The notes: a model not told the origin generated them from the sequence alone. Numbered from the stretch's first letter, positions 46,640 through 57,811 are shown. The stretch is 64,000 bases of DNA from Odobenus rosmarus divergens (GCF_000321225.1 NW_004450464.1:2883895-2947894), one strand, 5' to 3'. Numbers and translations: made by a program.

Positions 46640-46905
46640 AATCTTTTCAATCGGTACTACCTCTATGAAGTTTTATTTCTACCTTCACTAGAATATTGAT
46701 TTCTTTTTTGTACACGGACAGTAATTTATACTTGTAATTGTTCTAGAACATCACATATGATCAACAGCATACGTCTACATGCACATCATCCACACTGGAT
46801 CATGAGTTCTTACAGATAAGGGCCTCTGTCTTACTGATTTTTGGATTCCTTATATCTGGCTTTGTGCCTTACGTAGTAAGGGTTCAGTAAATGCTTTTGA
46901 AGAAA
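46640..46905 (+). mobile_element. L2 3' region, plus strand
   Basis: TTGTACACGGACAGTAATTT, CTGGATCATGAGTTCTTACA, GATAAGGGCCTCTGTCTTAC, TGGCTTTGTGCCTTACGTAG and GGGTTCAGTAAATGC follow the sense L2 tail in order. Confidence 0.76.
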
Positions 46906-47119
46906 CGGGACTGAAATAAACCTTGGAGATTATCTAGTTAATGCTTTTATTATTTGATAAGTGAGAAAAAGCGATGTCACTCAAAGAATTTATTTAGTTA
47001 TTATCACAATGTCATTATCAGTTCCTGATAGCTCCCCTTTTGCATTATTGATTTCCTGCTATTTGAACATAATAAAAACTAAACAGTTAATGACAACTCT
47101 ACTGATTACGTAGTGCTTT

Positions 47120-47290
47120 TTGTTTTTAACGTACTTTTACCTTCTTCAGATTGATGAAATTCACAGGGCCAGAATTATTTCCCTCATTTTACAGATAGAA
47201 GATAAAAGGCTTAAGTGAGTCAACCAAGGTCATAGATGGAAAGGCAAACACTTAAATTAAAACCTGTTTTACTCTAACCCTTCATGGGTC
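47120..47290 (+). mobile_element. MIR SINE, plus strand
   Basis: TTCAGATTGATGAAATTCACA, TTATTTCCCTCATTTTACAG, ATAGAAGATAAAAGGCTTAA, CCAAGGTCATAGATGG, AAAACCTGTTTTACTCTAAC, in sense MIR order; diverged. Confidence 0.76.
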
Positions 47291-47599
47291 ATTCAGCCAC
47301 CACTGGAAGTTGGACTATGACCCTGGTCTCGTTTCTCCATATGGCATTAAGCGATTTCAGATGTCTTGTTGGAAAATCACAACTTTTACCTTGAGCTGAA
47401 AGAAAAGAATCATGTGTCTAACTATCCCTGGAAAAAATGGCTGGAGGAATTTGTCTTTGATGGTTTAGGGGAGGAAGTTCAGCCATTAGGTCCTGCTTTA
47501 TATCCTGGGAGTAAAAATTGAGGTAGAAGTGAATTTGACCCTTCCTCGTTTCCGGAGCTTAACACAAAATGATAAAGATCATCTGAAGTTTTTTATTTG

Positions 47600-48290
47600 T
47601 TTGCTTTATTTTTATTTTTTAGTTATAAAATGTAATGTATGTTTATTGTAAACATTTTAGAAAACTTAGAAAAAAATATAAAGAAAAAAGTTAGAAATGT
47701 CCATAGTCTCATCACTAGGAATGCACTATGAACATTAACATCCACTGTTAACTCTGGAATTAGGTTGCTTGGGTTAAATCCTGGTTCTGTGACTTAAGAG
47801 TTTAAGGATAATGGGAAAGTTAACCTCAACTTTCTGGGTCTAAGTATACTTATTTATAAAATACAAGTAATAATATTGCTGATATCAGAAGGTTCTTATG
47901 AGGATTACATGAATTTATAGTGTAAAGCACTTAAAATGGTACCTGATCACATAGTATGTACTCAATTTAACTATTATTATACCTCCAGTCATTTTATTTT
48001 TAAATCTGGAATATATACTGAAGTACAACTTTTCATCCCACATTTCTCACTTTGTATATCATAAGCATTTTTTCCACAGAAATATTCTCTTAGAATATGA
48101 ATTTATTGGTTGCATTATACCGTCATCTCTTCCTATCTTAACTGGTCTAACCAGTCCCTAATTGTTTCTAATCTTTGACTTTTGTATTATGCTTTGATAT
48201 ACAGTTATGTCATATATCTTTATGCATTGGCCTGACGAGTTCCTTGGGATAGATTCCTGGAAGAAGAATTGATGGATCAAAATGTTTAAG
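47600..48290 (-). mobile_element. Ancient LINE-like antisense sequence split by a MIR
   Basis: Two blocks, 47600-47747 and 47986-48290, read as one old repeat: TTTATTGTAAACATTTTAG, AAAATATAAAGAAAAAAGT, then CACATTTCTCACTTTG, AACCAGTCCCTAATTGTTTC, TCCTTGGGATAGATTCCTGG, AAGAAGAATTGATGG. I know this wording from common old L1-like 3' sequences but cannot name the subfamily. The MIR lies inside it. Confidence 0.55.
47748..47985 (-). mobile_element. MIR SINE, minus strand, nested
   Basis: Antisense MIR: ACTCTGGAATTAGGTTGCTT, GGGTTAAATCCTGGTTCTG, GAAAGTTAACCTCAACTTTC, TTATTTATAAAATACAAGTA, TATGAGGATTACATGAAT, TAAAGCACTTAAAATGGTACC. It separates two halves of another old repeat. Confidence 0.85.
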
Positions 48291-48309
48291 TTCTTTTAAG
48301 GATTTTGAG

Positions 48310-49550
48310 TTACCAAGAGTTTTATTGATATATAATTGTTTACAAACAGTTTTATTGATACATAATTTACATACCATGCAGTTCACACAATTAAAGTTTA
48401 CAGTTCAATGGCTTTTGGTGTATTACATTAAAAAATGTGGTAAACTGGGCGCCTGGGTGGCTCAGTTGGTTAAGCAACTGCCTTCGGCTCAGGTCATGAT
48501 CCTGGAGTCCCGGGATCGAGTCCCGCATTGGGTTCCCTGCTCAACAGGGATCCTGCTTTTCCCTCTGACCCTCCCGCCTCTCATGTGCTCGCTCTCTCTC
48601 TCTCTCATTCTCTCTGTCTCAAATAAATAAATAAAATCTTTAAAAAAAATAAAATAAAAATGTGGTAAACTATAGATATTGTAAAATTTATCATTTTTTG
48701 TCGCTTTTGAGTATACACATCCGTGGTATTAATTATAGTCACAGTGTTAGGCAGCCGTCACTGCTGTCGATTTCCAAAGCTTTTTCATTACCTCAAACTG
48801 GGGCAGTTAACCAGTAGCTCCCACTCCCTTCTTCCCCTGTCCCCTGGAAACTCTCATTTATCTTCTGTCTCTGAAAATTTGCTTGTCCCACTTATTTCAT
48901 ATAAGTGGAATCATACAATACCTGTCCTTGTGTGTCTGTCTTATTTCATGTAGTATGATGCTGTTGAGATTCATCCATGTTGTAGCATGTATTAGAACTT
49001 TATTCCTTTTCTATGGCTGAATAACACTCCAGTATATGCTTATACCATATTTTGTTTATCCATTCATCTTTTGACGGACATTTGGTTTGTTTCTACCTTC
49101 CGGCCATTGTGAATAATACTGCAGTGAACACTGGCATTCAGTCATCTGTTTAAGTCCCTGCTTTCAGTTCTTTTGAGTGTATACCTGGGGGTAGAACCAC
49201 TCCTGGGTCACATGGTAACTCTGTGGTTAGCTTTTTGAAGAATCACCAAACTGGTTTCCCTAGCAGCTCCACCATTTTGCATCCCTACCGGCAATGTATG
49301 AGGGATCCAGTTTTCCACACTAAGGTAGACACTTGTTATTTTCCTTTTTGTTTATTGGTATAGCTATCTAGCATCTGTGAACTGGGACCTCACTGTGGTT
49401 TTTATTTACATTTCAGTAATGATTAATAGTGTTGAACATCTTGGATATATTCTCTGGAGAAATAACTATTCAATCCTACGTCCATTTTTAAAAAACTGGA
49501 TTGTTTGATTTTTTTTGTTGTTGTTGTTTGAGTTATTTACCTTTTAAGAA
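48310..49550 (-). mobile_element. Antisense L1M LINE (3' UTR and ORF2 end), split by a SINEC
   Basis: Plus-strand landmarks in antisense L1 order: TTTTATTGATACATAATTTAC, CAGTTCACACAATTAAAG, [SINEC], AACTATAGATATTG, ACCAGTAGCTCCCACTCCC, CCCCTGGAAACTCTCATTTA, TAAGTGGAATCATACAATAC, CATCCATGTTGTAGCATG, GGCTGAATAACACTCCAG, TTATCCATTCATCTTTTGAC, CACATGGTAACTCTGTGG, TGCATCCCTACCGGCAATG, then decayed text to about 49550. It has a 25-bp internal direct repeat (AGTTTTATTGATAYATAATT-type) at 48318-48340 and 48347-48368. Confidence 0.92.
48447..48655 (+). mobile_element. SINEC, plus strand, inside antisense L1, 16-bp target duplication
   Basis: GGGCGCCTGGGTGGCTCAG, TTGGTTAAGCAACTGCC, GGTCATGATCCTGGAGTCC, intact B-box-like GGGATCGAGTCCCGC, CT-rich block, AAATAAATAAATAAAATC, A-rich tail. 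Perfect target-site duplication AAAAATGTGGTAAACT at 48431-48446 and 48656-48671. Removing one copy and the insert restores continuous antisense L1 text. Confidence 0.98.
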
Positions 49551-49625
49551 ATTACTTTCTAAATTTGTGTTTGTAAATATTTACTATGGAAGAGATATTT
49601 TAGGCTCCTTAGAATGTGGTTTGTA

Positions 49626-49825
49626 GGGGTGCTTGGGTGGCTCAGTTAAGTGACTGACTCTTGGTTTTGGCTCAGGTCATGAACTCAGGGTCGTGAGATC
49701 CAGCCCTGCATGGGGCTCAGAGATCAGTGTGGAGTCTCCTTGTCATCTTCCGCCCCCCTTCTGCTCCTCCCTCTGCTCTCTTTCTATCTCAAAAAAATAA
49801 ATGAATATATAAAATCTTAAAAAAA
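49626..49825 (+). mobile_element. SINEC, plus strand, older subfamily
   Basis: GGGGTGCTTGGGTGGCTCAG, TTAAGTGACTGACTCTTGG, CTCAGGTCATGAACTCAGGG, GCATGGGGCTCAGAGATC, GTGTGGAGTCTCCTTG, CT-rich block, AAATAAATGAATATATAAAA, A-tail. Imperfect target-site duplication: AGAATGTGGTTTGTA at 49611-49625 against AGAATTTGGGTTTATA at 49826-49841. The mismatches and the AGTGACTGACTC head point to an older insertion. Confidence 0.94.
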
Positions 49826-49931
49826 AGAATTTGGGTTTATAATCTCTTCTGATAGTGGAACTAAGGCTCATCAGAGTCCTTCCTTCATATAATGGGTATG
49901 GCTCTGTGCCAGGCATGGTGTTGGATGGCTG

Positions 49932-49953
49932 GGCACACACACACACTCACACA
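49932..49953. repeat. (CA)n microsatellite, short
   Basis: GCACACACACACACTCACACA: about ten units with one T interruption. Confidence 0.85.
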
Positions 49954-50954
49954 TAGGACTTTTAAGTTTCAACTTTTAAGGTGACCAAGCCTGGGGTGTC
50001 TGTATTATTCCTGTTGTGAGCTAGATGTCCTTGTTAATTTTTTTTCCTGCTCAGAAGTTATTTTTTTACCAAAAGACCTCCTCAGCTTGAAAGCATGTCC
50101 TTTACCAAGTATAACTACTGTATATAATATTTTGACCCTGGACAGAATGTGAAATGTATATTCTTAGCACAAACTGACAGCATTCCCTAACACTGTAAGA
50201 TGCTGCTAGATTATCTGAAAGAGATTATATGAAACCAAGGGAGAGTTTTAATACTTTGGATCCAATGTTGATTCTGTCAATAGTAAATTTGTTCTGGGTT
50301 TCTTCCTGGCTCACTCTGTTCCAATTCCCATTCCAGCACTTTGAAACTACATTGAGGCAATAGCTTTCAAAACACCTTGAATCAGTCCCAAAACACACCA
50401 GAGCATAAAGCGATATTGAAATAATACAACCAGAGGGAAAGATAACATATTAATAGAACCACCCACAAGAAAGACTGAGTCCAGTGAAGCAAAAACATGT
50501 ATGTTTCTTTTATTTTAAAAATCTCCTCTGCAGTTCTCCCCCATTAAGCTTGCTTGCAGGGTATTCCAGCAAAGGAGGCTAATTTAGATCTGGGCTGGGC
50601 TGGCCTGCACCCTAAGGAGGTACATCTGCTCAGAAGTAATTGTGATTTGAGAAGTGGAGTGCTTCCTTTCATATTCTGCAGACTTCTCTTGGTTTTTCAG
50701 AAGCTGACTATCCAGCATCTTGGTTTTCTTCACTATGGTCATCTGGCTGTGCAAGGGGGAGGAGTATTGAGGACAAGGGTAATTTTGTTGGTAAAGTGTC
50801 CAAAGTTTCATTCAGTCCATGGGTTGACATCCAATGCCCTGAGCTAGAGTAACAGGCCAGGTGAATGCAGAGTTTGTTGGCAAGCAGGGCATTGGATCGG
50901 GGGCTAGGCCTGCATGCGGTGTTTGGGGTGTGTGGCATCTTTAAATAACAGTGG
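49954..50954. other. Unique sequence
   Basis: Overlapping frames on both strands at 50554-50959 (97, 75 and 83 codons) without recognisable features. No repeat family identified. Confidence 0.45.
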
Positions 50955-51200
50955 CTCACACTTTTCTTACTGAGCTCCTACTATGGCTGAATCCAGGCAC
51001 TACGCTAAATACTTGCCATGAATTAGCTCAGTTAATTCTCCTATCAATTTCAAGAGGCAGGCAGTTACTATATGCATTTTAAAGACATGGAGAATACCAG
51101 AGTGACTAAACAGTGTTCCCAAGATCACATAGTTAGGGTCAGGATTCTGAACTGAGTATGAGATCTCAGAGCAAAGCTGGGGTGCTTGACTCTGTAGGAA
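50955..51200 (+). mobile_element. MIR SINE, plus strand
   Basis: TTACTGAGCTCCTACTATGG, CAGGCACTACGCTAAATACT, GAATTAGCTCAGTTAATTCTC, AAAGACATGGAGAATACC, CCCAAGATCACATAGTTAGG, GGTGCTTGACTCTGT, full MIR order. Confidence 0.86.
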
Positions 51201-51554
51201 ACAGTTCTCTCAGGAGAGAATGCTTTTGTCTATTGCCACGTTGGTCCCCACTGGCCACTGATGGGATTCCATGTTGTTGATTATTTTGGGGCGTTGCAGT
51301 GAATAATCACCTCAGGCAAGAAAGAGAAGTCTTTCTTCAGTTGTTACCTTGGCCAATTCTCTCTTCTGATCCCCACCCCCCAGTACGCACTCAAGTGAGG
51401 AATTTCCCTCATATCTACCATGGTCTGTGGCACTTCCTTTTCATCTCATGTGCATGATTTTAAATGCTCAGGAAGACTATATTTGGGGATGCTTGCTTCC
51501 ATTGGAAAACATGGCAAGTGCTAGACACTGGGAATGGGCCCCGCAAAGTTCATG
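51201..51554. other. Unique sequence
   Basis: Nothing identified. Confidence 0.4.
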
Positions 51555-51765
51555 TGCTGCTTTTCTTCATCACTCTTGTTGCATTTTGTAATTTTACTCT
51601 TTCTGTTTATGCTTTTGATGCTCTCTTTCTTTCCTCTACACCATGGGCAGAAACCATGTCCGATTGGATTCCCACCATATACCCACTACTTGACGTGATA
51701 CCTCACATATGGCAAGTACTTATTAAATCTACGTCAAGTGAACGAATCAATAAAGGAATGCGTGA
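51555..51765 (+). mobile_element. L2 3' region, plus strand
   Basis: TTCTTCATCACTCTTGTTGC, ACACCATGGGCAGAAACCATG, CACATATGGCAAGTACTTAT, TAAATCTACGTCAAGTGAAC, GAATCAATAAAGGAATG: sense L2 tail order. Confidence 0.68.
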
Positions 51766-52752
51766 GTTCTCTCTGAGAGGTTAGAGCACAGGAACCTAGA
51801 CCCACGCAAAAATCATTATTAATATTTCCTCCACATACAGTAGTAGATGCTGAAGTGGACAGACAGCCAGTTTGATGTGAAAAGAACAGAGTGTCACTTT
51901 GACTCATGGGTCTGCTTCCTCATACTGTCAAGCATATTCACACAGGAAAAAGACTTTTGGTCCTCATTGAGTCCATCCTTTGCAGTCATACAAATTTGGG
52001 TTTTCTGTGGGTTGGCAGGCACTCCTTCAAAGAGGTGTTTGATGGGCAGCTCACACCTGCTCAGCCTTCCCAGTTGGGGCTTCCTAGGGGCCTTTGTCCA
52101 TGGATGTGTGGACCCCCCTCTCCTAGACAGGCCTAGGTGTATATTCCACAAGCTTTTTTTGTTTTTGTTTTTTTAGTTCCAAAGAAGATAAATAAGTGGC
52201 TAGAACTCAGGGAGTTTCAGGTGAACAGGATCCTGGCTAAAAGTTTACAAGATACCACTGTAGTTTTATGAATATAAATCTTGGTAAGTTGAAATAACCA
52301 CATACAACCAAGCCACATGAAAGCATGTTCTAATGAAACATTTGAGGGCTGAATAGGGAAGGATGGGCCTGCAAGCCTAAATTTGGTGTAGGAGAAGATG
52401 TCTCGAATTCACTGCACTTTTCGACGATTTGTTTTGTTTAAGCCCACCTCTTCCAAACTAGCCTATGGCTCCTAGCTACCTTTTCTCACCTTGGGGTTGA
52501 AAATATTCACCTTGTGGGTTTGCCAGGTGTTGCTGACTTTAATTTGGCCACCTGATTTTCTGTAATTTGTACTGAATCTGTATCTTGAATCTCTATGATA
52601 ACAAATCCTGTCTTGGGAAACTGATCCTGAATTCTGATTCCTCTCTTTGCTTTGTAATTAGCTGAAATGTTCCTGGTCTGTTCTTGGATTCTATCTGGTT
52701 TGCTGCAGCAGTTCAGATGAGAGTCTGAAGCCTTTCACTGGTTGCAGTGAAT
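51766..52752. other. Unique sequence
   Basis: Frames of 76-109 codons on both strands at 51847-52176 overlap one another and show no domain. T-rich run GCTTTTTTTGTTTTTGTTTT near 52151-52173. No repeat family. Confidence 0.45.
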
Positions 52753-52875
52753 CCCTCCCTCCCTCCCTCCCTCCCTCCCTTCCTTCCTTCCTTCCTTCCT
52801 TCCTTCCTTCCTTCCTTCTTTCTTATGTTTCTTCTTTCCTGTTCCCTTCTTCCTTCCTCTCTTTCTTTTCTCCTT
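52753..52875. repeat. (CCCT)n-(CCTT)n-CT-rich pyrimidine tract
   Basis: Seven CCCT units at about 52753-52780 followed by about ten CCTT units to 52818, then imperfect TTCT/CCTT sequence to about 52875: over 110 bp of nearly pure pyrimidine. Certain to be hard to sequence and probably polymorphic. Confidence 0.96.
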
Positions 52876-52877
52876 CT

Positions 52878-52934
52878 ACCATTCAACACACTTTATTCAC
52901 TGAGTACCAACAAAGCTTGGTGTTAGGTACTTGC

Positions 52935-52986
<52 letters not shown>

Positions 52987-53150
52987 GAGGACCTTATTTT
53001 TATAGCATTTTATAGTCCATCGAGGATACGAAGTGTTAAAGAAATAATCATAGAAACAACTGCAAATTGTGATAATGGCCTGAGATCAAAAATAAAGTTT
53101 GGACAGAAACAAGGATTAATACTGATCTGGGAAGTTGAAGACTGAAGGAT
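52878..53150 (-). mobile_element. L2 3' end, minus strand, hosting a TA/CA microsatellite
   Basis: CATTCAACACACTTTATTCAC, GAGTACCAACAAAGCTTGG, TGTTAGGTACTTGC, [TA/CA tract], TTATAGTCCATCGAGG, GAAATAATCATAGAAACAAC: antisense L2 order continuing across the microsatellite. Confidence 0.7.
52937..52986. repeat. (TA)n-(CA)n compound microsatellite
   Basis: About 14 TA units followed by about 10 CA units, embedded in an antisense L2 fragment. Confidence 0.96.
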
Positions 53151-53339
53151 GGGTCCCTGTTGGATATGGTTGGAATTAAGTAAGAGGGTGGGGGAGGGTG
53201 AGGACTGTAAAGGCCCTTGGGGTGGGAAGAGGTTGATTTCTGGTGGTAATTCAAAGGACACCCCCATACACAACTCACCCTCCTCCCTGTTTTTCTTAAA
53301 TAGCATTTCATCATCAGAAATTGGAATTCTTTCTTTTCT

Positions 53340-53500
53340 TTGTTGCCTTTTCCCACAGAATTTAAGCACTGTGAGGGCAGGGATATTTATCTATGTAGTG
53401 TTTGTGTGTTTTATATTTTCATTGCTATATCTCTGTTATCTGGAATAGCACCTGACACACAGTAGGTGCCCAATATTGTTCAAATCCAGTGGGACTAGAC
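53340..53500 (+). mobile_element. L2 3' end, plus strand
   Basis: TTTAAGCACTGTGAGGGCAG, GGATATTTATCTATGTAGTG, TATATCTCTGTTATCTGG, AATAGCACCTGACACACAG, TAGGTGCCCAATATTG: clear sense L2 tail. It lies close to and opposes the antisense L2 at 52.9 kb. Confidence 0.82.
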
Positions 53501-53919
53501 CACTGTGAGTACAATGAGCAAGAGAGAGCAGGGAACATTGTCGTTGGAGAAGAGGGTGGAGTCTGGGTTACATGGGGTTGTTTTAGGTCATGCTCTGGAT
53601 TTAGGATTTTATCCAAAGTGCAGTAGACAACATCTCGTGAAATGTGGAATGTAACAAATTTACCATCATCTTTTTTTTTCTAATGGAGAATTAGCACAGT
53701 TTCTTCTCTTATTAAGTCAACTACTGTGATGTTGCACCAAAATATATATGTATTGTTTCAAACACTAGCATCTGCTCTCTTAACACAATGTATTTAGAAA
53801 CCAGAGAGAGGGTGTTAGAAAGGTTTTACCGGGAATCTCAACCCATGCTGAAAGAGCTGCAGAGAAGTCAACTTCTGAGGAACATTTTTGCCTCTTCTTC
53901 AATGAATGGTAGTGTGTAT
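53501..53919. other. Unique sequence
   Basis: No identified feature. Confidence 0.4.
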
Positions 53920-53941
53920 AGTGTGTGTGTGTGTGTGTGTT
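53920..53941. repeat. (GT)n microsatellite
   Basis: Eleven uninterrupted GT units following ATGGTAGTGTGTATA. Confidence 0.94.
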
Positions 53942-53985
53942 TAAGGAAAGGCATTCCATTATAAGCTTTTACCAAACGTTGTATC

Positions 53986-54046
53986 GCTGTATCTCTCTCT
54001 CTATCAAATAAATAAATAAAACCTTAAAAAAATAATAAAAAATAAA
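53986..54046 (+). mobile_element. SINEC 3' end fragment (severely 5'-truncated)
   Basis: Only the last part of a SINEC remains: CTGTATCTCTCTCTCTATC, AAATAAATAAATAAAACC, TTAAAAAAATAATAAAAAATA. No tRNA-derived head precedes it. No clear target duplication seen. Confidence 0.72.
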
Positions 54047-56635
54047 GTTAACTGCATTTGATGCACAAAATATACTGAGTCTGGAAAAAGTTGGAGAAAC
54101 TGGAGTGGCCCGCTCAGTCAGAATTCAGGCTCATGTTCTTAATGCTAGGCTCCACTCCAGCCACCATGGGGCTTGATTTCCTCTTGGAAAGCTCTCCAAA
54201 TCCAGAAGGCTTTTTCGGATACTTGTCAATTAACAGCCTTAAAATGCATGTAAAATGAACTTTTCTCTGTTTGCTCCTCTTGATCTTTTTCAGGGGTTAG
54301 TGCTTCACACAAAGTTTGCTCTGTGAGAAGTAAATCTAAGCTTAATTATTCGACTTATTTTTCCAACATAATAGAAATAAATCAAGAACTTGGTTACTTC
54401 CTACCCCTGGCTTCCCCAGTGATTTGGTTGGGCTCTGGAAATTGTGTACTTACAAATATACCTGTCTTAAAAAAAGGAATAATGTTGAGATAATGTTTCT
54501 TAAAGGCATTTGTAGCCTTTTTTAATCAGCTTAATCATGCTAATTGTTCTTTCTCTGTCTCTAAACCCTGTTGTTTCATGAACTATTTAGTTAACTTGAG
54601 CTTTTTGGTCGAAAACAAATGTATGTTTAAAAAATTTCCCTTTTTGTTAAATAGACTTTTATCTTAATATAGCTTTCTTCCTGGAAATTTTAATACATAA
54701 TAGTTTTTGTCTCCATAGAATCATCTAGATATTATAAAGTTGTCATGTTTTCCTGGGCGATGGCTCAGATTTCTCCTATGAGCTAAGAGACAGAATTATT
54801 TCCTCATAGCTCAAATGACAACCTTGTGGCATTAGAAGATCTCCATTTAGACTTCTCTGCCCCTTTACAACAATTAAACTTTATTTTGTTTTTTAACGTT
54901 ATTAACGTCAACAGATATTCAAAAATGCACAGACAATGAAAACTTGAGTTATAAGATTTGATATCTTTTGAGGGCGAATTGGAAGTGCAGTCGGTCTAAG
55001 AGGAAAAAGCAAACAACCCAAAATTTAGTTACCAAGAAGAACCCAAAGGTAAGGAAGACTGAAGGCAAGGCACAGGCCTCAGCAAACTCTTGACTTAGGC
55101 TTTGACCCTTTAAATGGTGCCATCAGAAAAAGTGTTATTCTTCCCATTTTTCTAATTCCCCACAGTAGTGGAAGGGGGGTTATTCCACTTAATTTTGCAA
55201 AATTAAATTACATTAGAAGAGGCTTATTTAAAATAGAGATAAGCATCTTATTATCTTTTGTGTGGAAAGGCAGATTTTTAGTAGACTGTTCACTTGTTTA
55301 ATTGGCTTCTTTAGTCATATTTTTTAATCAGCCTTGTATTCTGGGGGCATATATGTGACCACGATGATAGTTAATCATTTTCAGGAAAAATTTCAAGAGG
55401 TACTGAATTCTTTCATCAGATAATCTTTCTGAGGGAGGTAATCACATTCCTCTTTCCTATAAAACTTTTTTTAATATGATAACAGAACTGGGATCAGAAT
55501 TTATTAGGTTGGTGGGATCCGATAATTGTGATTACTAATTAATTCATTAATTTTTGTTAACAATAACCTTTCTGATGGTCTTGGTTTCTTAAAAAAAATT
55601 CTATCACAGAAGATATAAAGCCCATTCTGGTTAATCACCTCATTTATCAAATATCAAAGAGGAGACTAGCAATACAAATACTAAATATGGGGAGTTTTTA
55701 AATGAAATATCAATACTAATATCAAAATTATAAATATAATTTTGTATATAATTTTATATAAATATAAAATATCAAAATTAATAAATGCTGAGAGAAGCCA
55801 GTTCTTCTACTTGAATTCAGTGTGATTTTTTTTTCTTTTATCAATAGAATTTGTTTTTGTTTAGAGCCAAAGGAGTTCCCAGGACAACTGGCTTTTGAAA
55901 TAAAGCAGCAAATGTGCTAAAAAAGAAAGCTATCCAAAAATGCATATCATTCTTTACTGTGTCCTAGCCCATTCCCTCCTTTGACTTGTTCTCACCTTGG
56001 GTTCTGTCTGTACTAATTCCAAGCCCCTTTTCTTCATAAATCCATTGAGTGTCTCTATCTCCTTGCACATACCATTTTAGTTGGAGGAGCTGAGGCATTT
56101 CACTGGGGGAGCAAAGGTATTGAGTCGAGACACCATCAGGGTGAACACAAGATATGGGGATCAAACATGGATCTAGCTATATTCCAGCAGTTGTTTTGAA
56201 GAAATTGCAGTACCAGAGTTTGCCACTAGCTTGCTATGGTGTTAGACAAATCCTTTCACAACTGGGGCCATTGGTTCTTTCATCTTCATAATGAAGGGTT
56301 TGGACCAATATTTTCTAATGCTTTTTTTTTTCTTCTAATATTCTTTCTAAACAGAACGATCTCAGTTTCTACTTAATCCTTTTCTTTTTGTCATCTTGTC
56401 TGTGAACACTGGGGTGGGTTCCCCTGAATGGAACTGAGAGGGCCAATTTTGTTCTAGCTTTGAGTCTTATCACTGAAAGACACCTTAATCTTGCTAAAAC
56501 ACTTTTGCTTAATAGGTGAGTAAACCGATGACTGGTAGAATTAAAGGAGATAGTGACCAGGGTTAAAAACTAGAGGCATGTTGTATAAATTCTCTACTGC
56601 TATGAAACAAACTATCCCCAAACTTAGTGCCTCTT
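54047..56635. other. Unique AT-rich sequence
   Basis: No repeat family or gene identified in 2.6 kb. 55660-55800 is especially AT-rich, with AATATCAAAATTAT-type near-repeats. Confidence 0.5.
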
Positions 56636-56649
56636 GAAACATTACAAAT

Positions 56650-56840
56650 TGGGATGCCTGGGTGGCTCAGTCAGTTAAGTGTCTGCCTTTGGCTCAGGTC
56701 ATGATCCCAGGGTCCTGGGATCGAGTCCCGCGTCAGGCTCCTTGCTCAGCAGGGGGAGCCTGCTTCTCCCTCTGCCTGCCACTTCCCCTGTTTGTGCTCT
56801 CGCTCTGACAAATAAATAAATAAAATCTAAAAAAAAAAGA
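56650..56840 (+). mobile_element. SINEC, plus strand
   Basis: GGGATGCCTGGGTGGCTCAG, TCAGTTAAGTGTCTGCC, GGTCATGATCCCAGGGTCC, intact GGGATCGAGTCCCGC, CAGGCTCCTTGCTCAGCAGG, CT-rich block, AAATAAATAAATAAAATC and A10. Likely imperfect target duplication: GAAACATTACAAAT at 56636-56649 against GAAACATAAAAAAT from 56842. Confidence 0.96.
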
Positions 56841-56892
56841 AGAAACATAAAAAATGTATTGTTTCCTGCAATGCTGTTGGGTTGGTTTTCTT

Positions 56893-57017
56893 TCTTTTTT
56901 TAAGATTTTTTAAAAAGTGTATTTATTTATTTAAGTAATACCCAACATGGGGCTCAAACTCACAACGCCGAGATCAAGAATCATATGCTCCTCTGACTGA
57001 GCCAGCCAGGCACCACT
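56893..57017 (-). mobile_element. SINEC, minus strand, short variant with 14-bp target duplication
   Basis: Left TTTTTTAAGATTTTTTAAAA and TATTTATTTATTTAAG, then ACCCAACATGGGGCTCAAAC, TCACAACGCCGAGATCAAG, CTGACTGAGCCAGCCAGGC. This is the shorter SINEC type lacking the CT-rich block. Flanked by GGGTTGGTTTTCTT (56879-56892) and GGGCTGGTTTTCTT (57018-57031), one mismatch. Confidence 0.93.
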
Positions 57018-57031
57018 GGGCTGGTTTTCTT

Positions 57032-57811
57032 AAGAGCAGGTTCAGAACAGAGTTCTAAGAAGGTGAAATTTAGGTTCTGGAGTTTGCATGGTGTCACAGC
57101 TCCTATATCCTACTGATCGTAGTAAGTCCAAGGACAGCCCAAATTCAAAGGTTGGAGAAATAAGAGTCCATTTCTTGATGGGTGGAGTGGCAAAGAATTT
57201 GTGGCCTTATTTAATTTACCACACATAGACTATTATTCCTTCCTCCAAAACCCTTGCCCCATGATTGGTTAAGGCACTTTTTTTGGCCAAGTCATTATGC
57301 AGCCTTAAAATCCTTTTTAACACAGTGCTCCAGGCAACCACCACAAATAAATCAGAACTGCCACAAGAAATGAAATTTATCTGTCATCTGCACTCTGCAG
57401 TGAGTTGTTGATGGAGCCCTTAATGGAAAATTCAGAATTCCTGGCTCTCAATTTAGGTTCTTTTCTTTCCCCATCACTGTTTCTCCTCCCTTCTGGTAAG
57501 TTCTTTAACATTCTCCAGGTTATGTTAGAAAAGTCACTTATTTCTATCACTAAAGTTTCTAAAAATATACATCCTTGAGATTTGTAACAATATCATCATG
57601 TATTATGTGTTTTCTTGGTAGATTATGACATAAACCCTAAGTTTAAGTGTTATCAATTTGGATGCTGCCGTAACCAATGATAAAACTTGGATCAATCCAC
57701 ATGATCACATTTGGATCAATAATGTAACAATGAAATATTATGGGGGTCTTGATGTGATGCAATGAGGATATAACATCTCCCATGTAGCATTCTCATGGAA
57801 GCTAATGATTA
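57032..57811. other. Unique sequence
   Basis: No repeat or gene identified. Confidence 0.45.

Noticed and set aside
53010..53369. 119- and 102-codon overlapping minus-strand frames
   Set aside because: They lie over an antisense L2 end and adjacent sequence, in two different frames, with no recognisable protein features.
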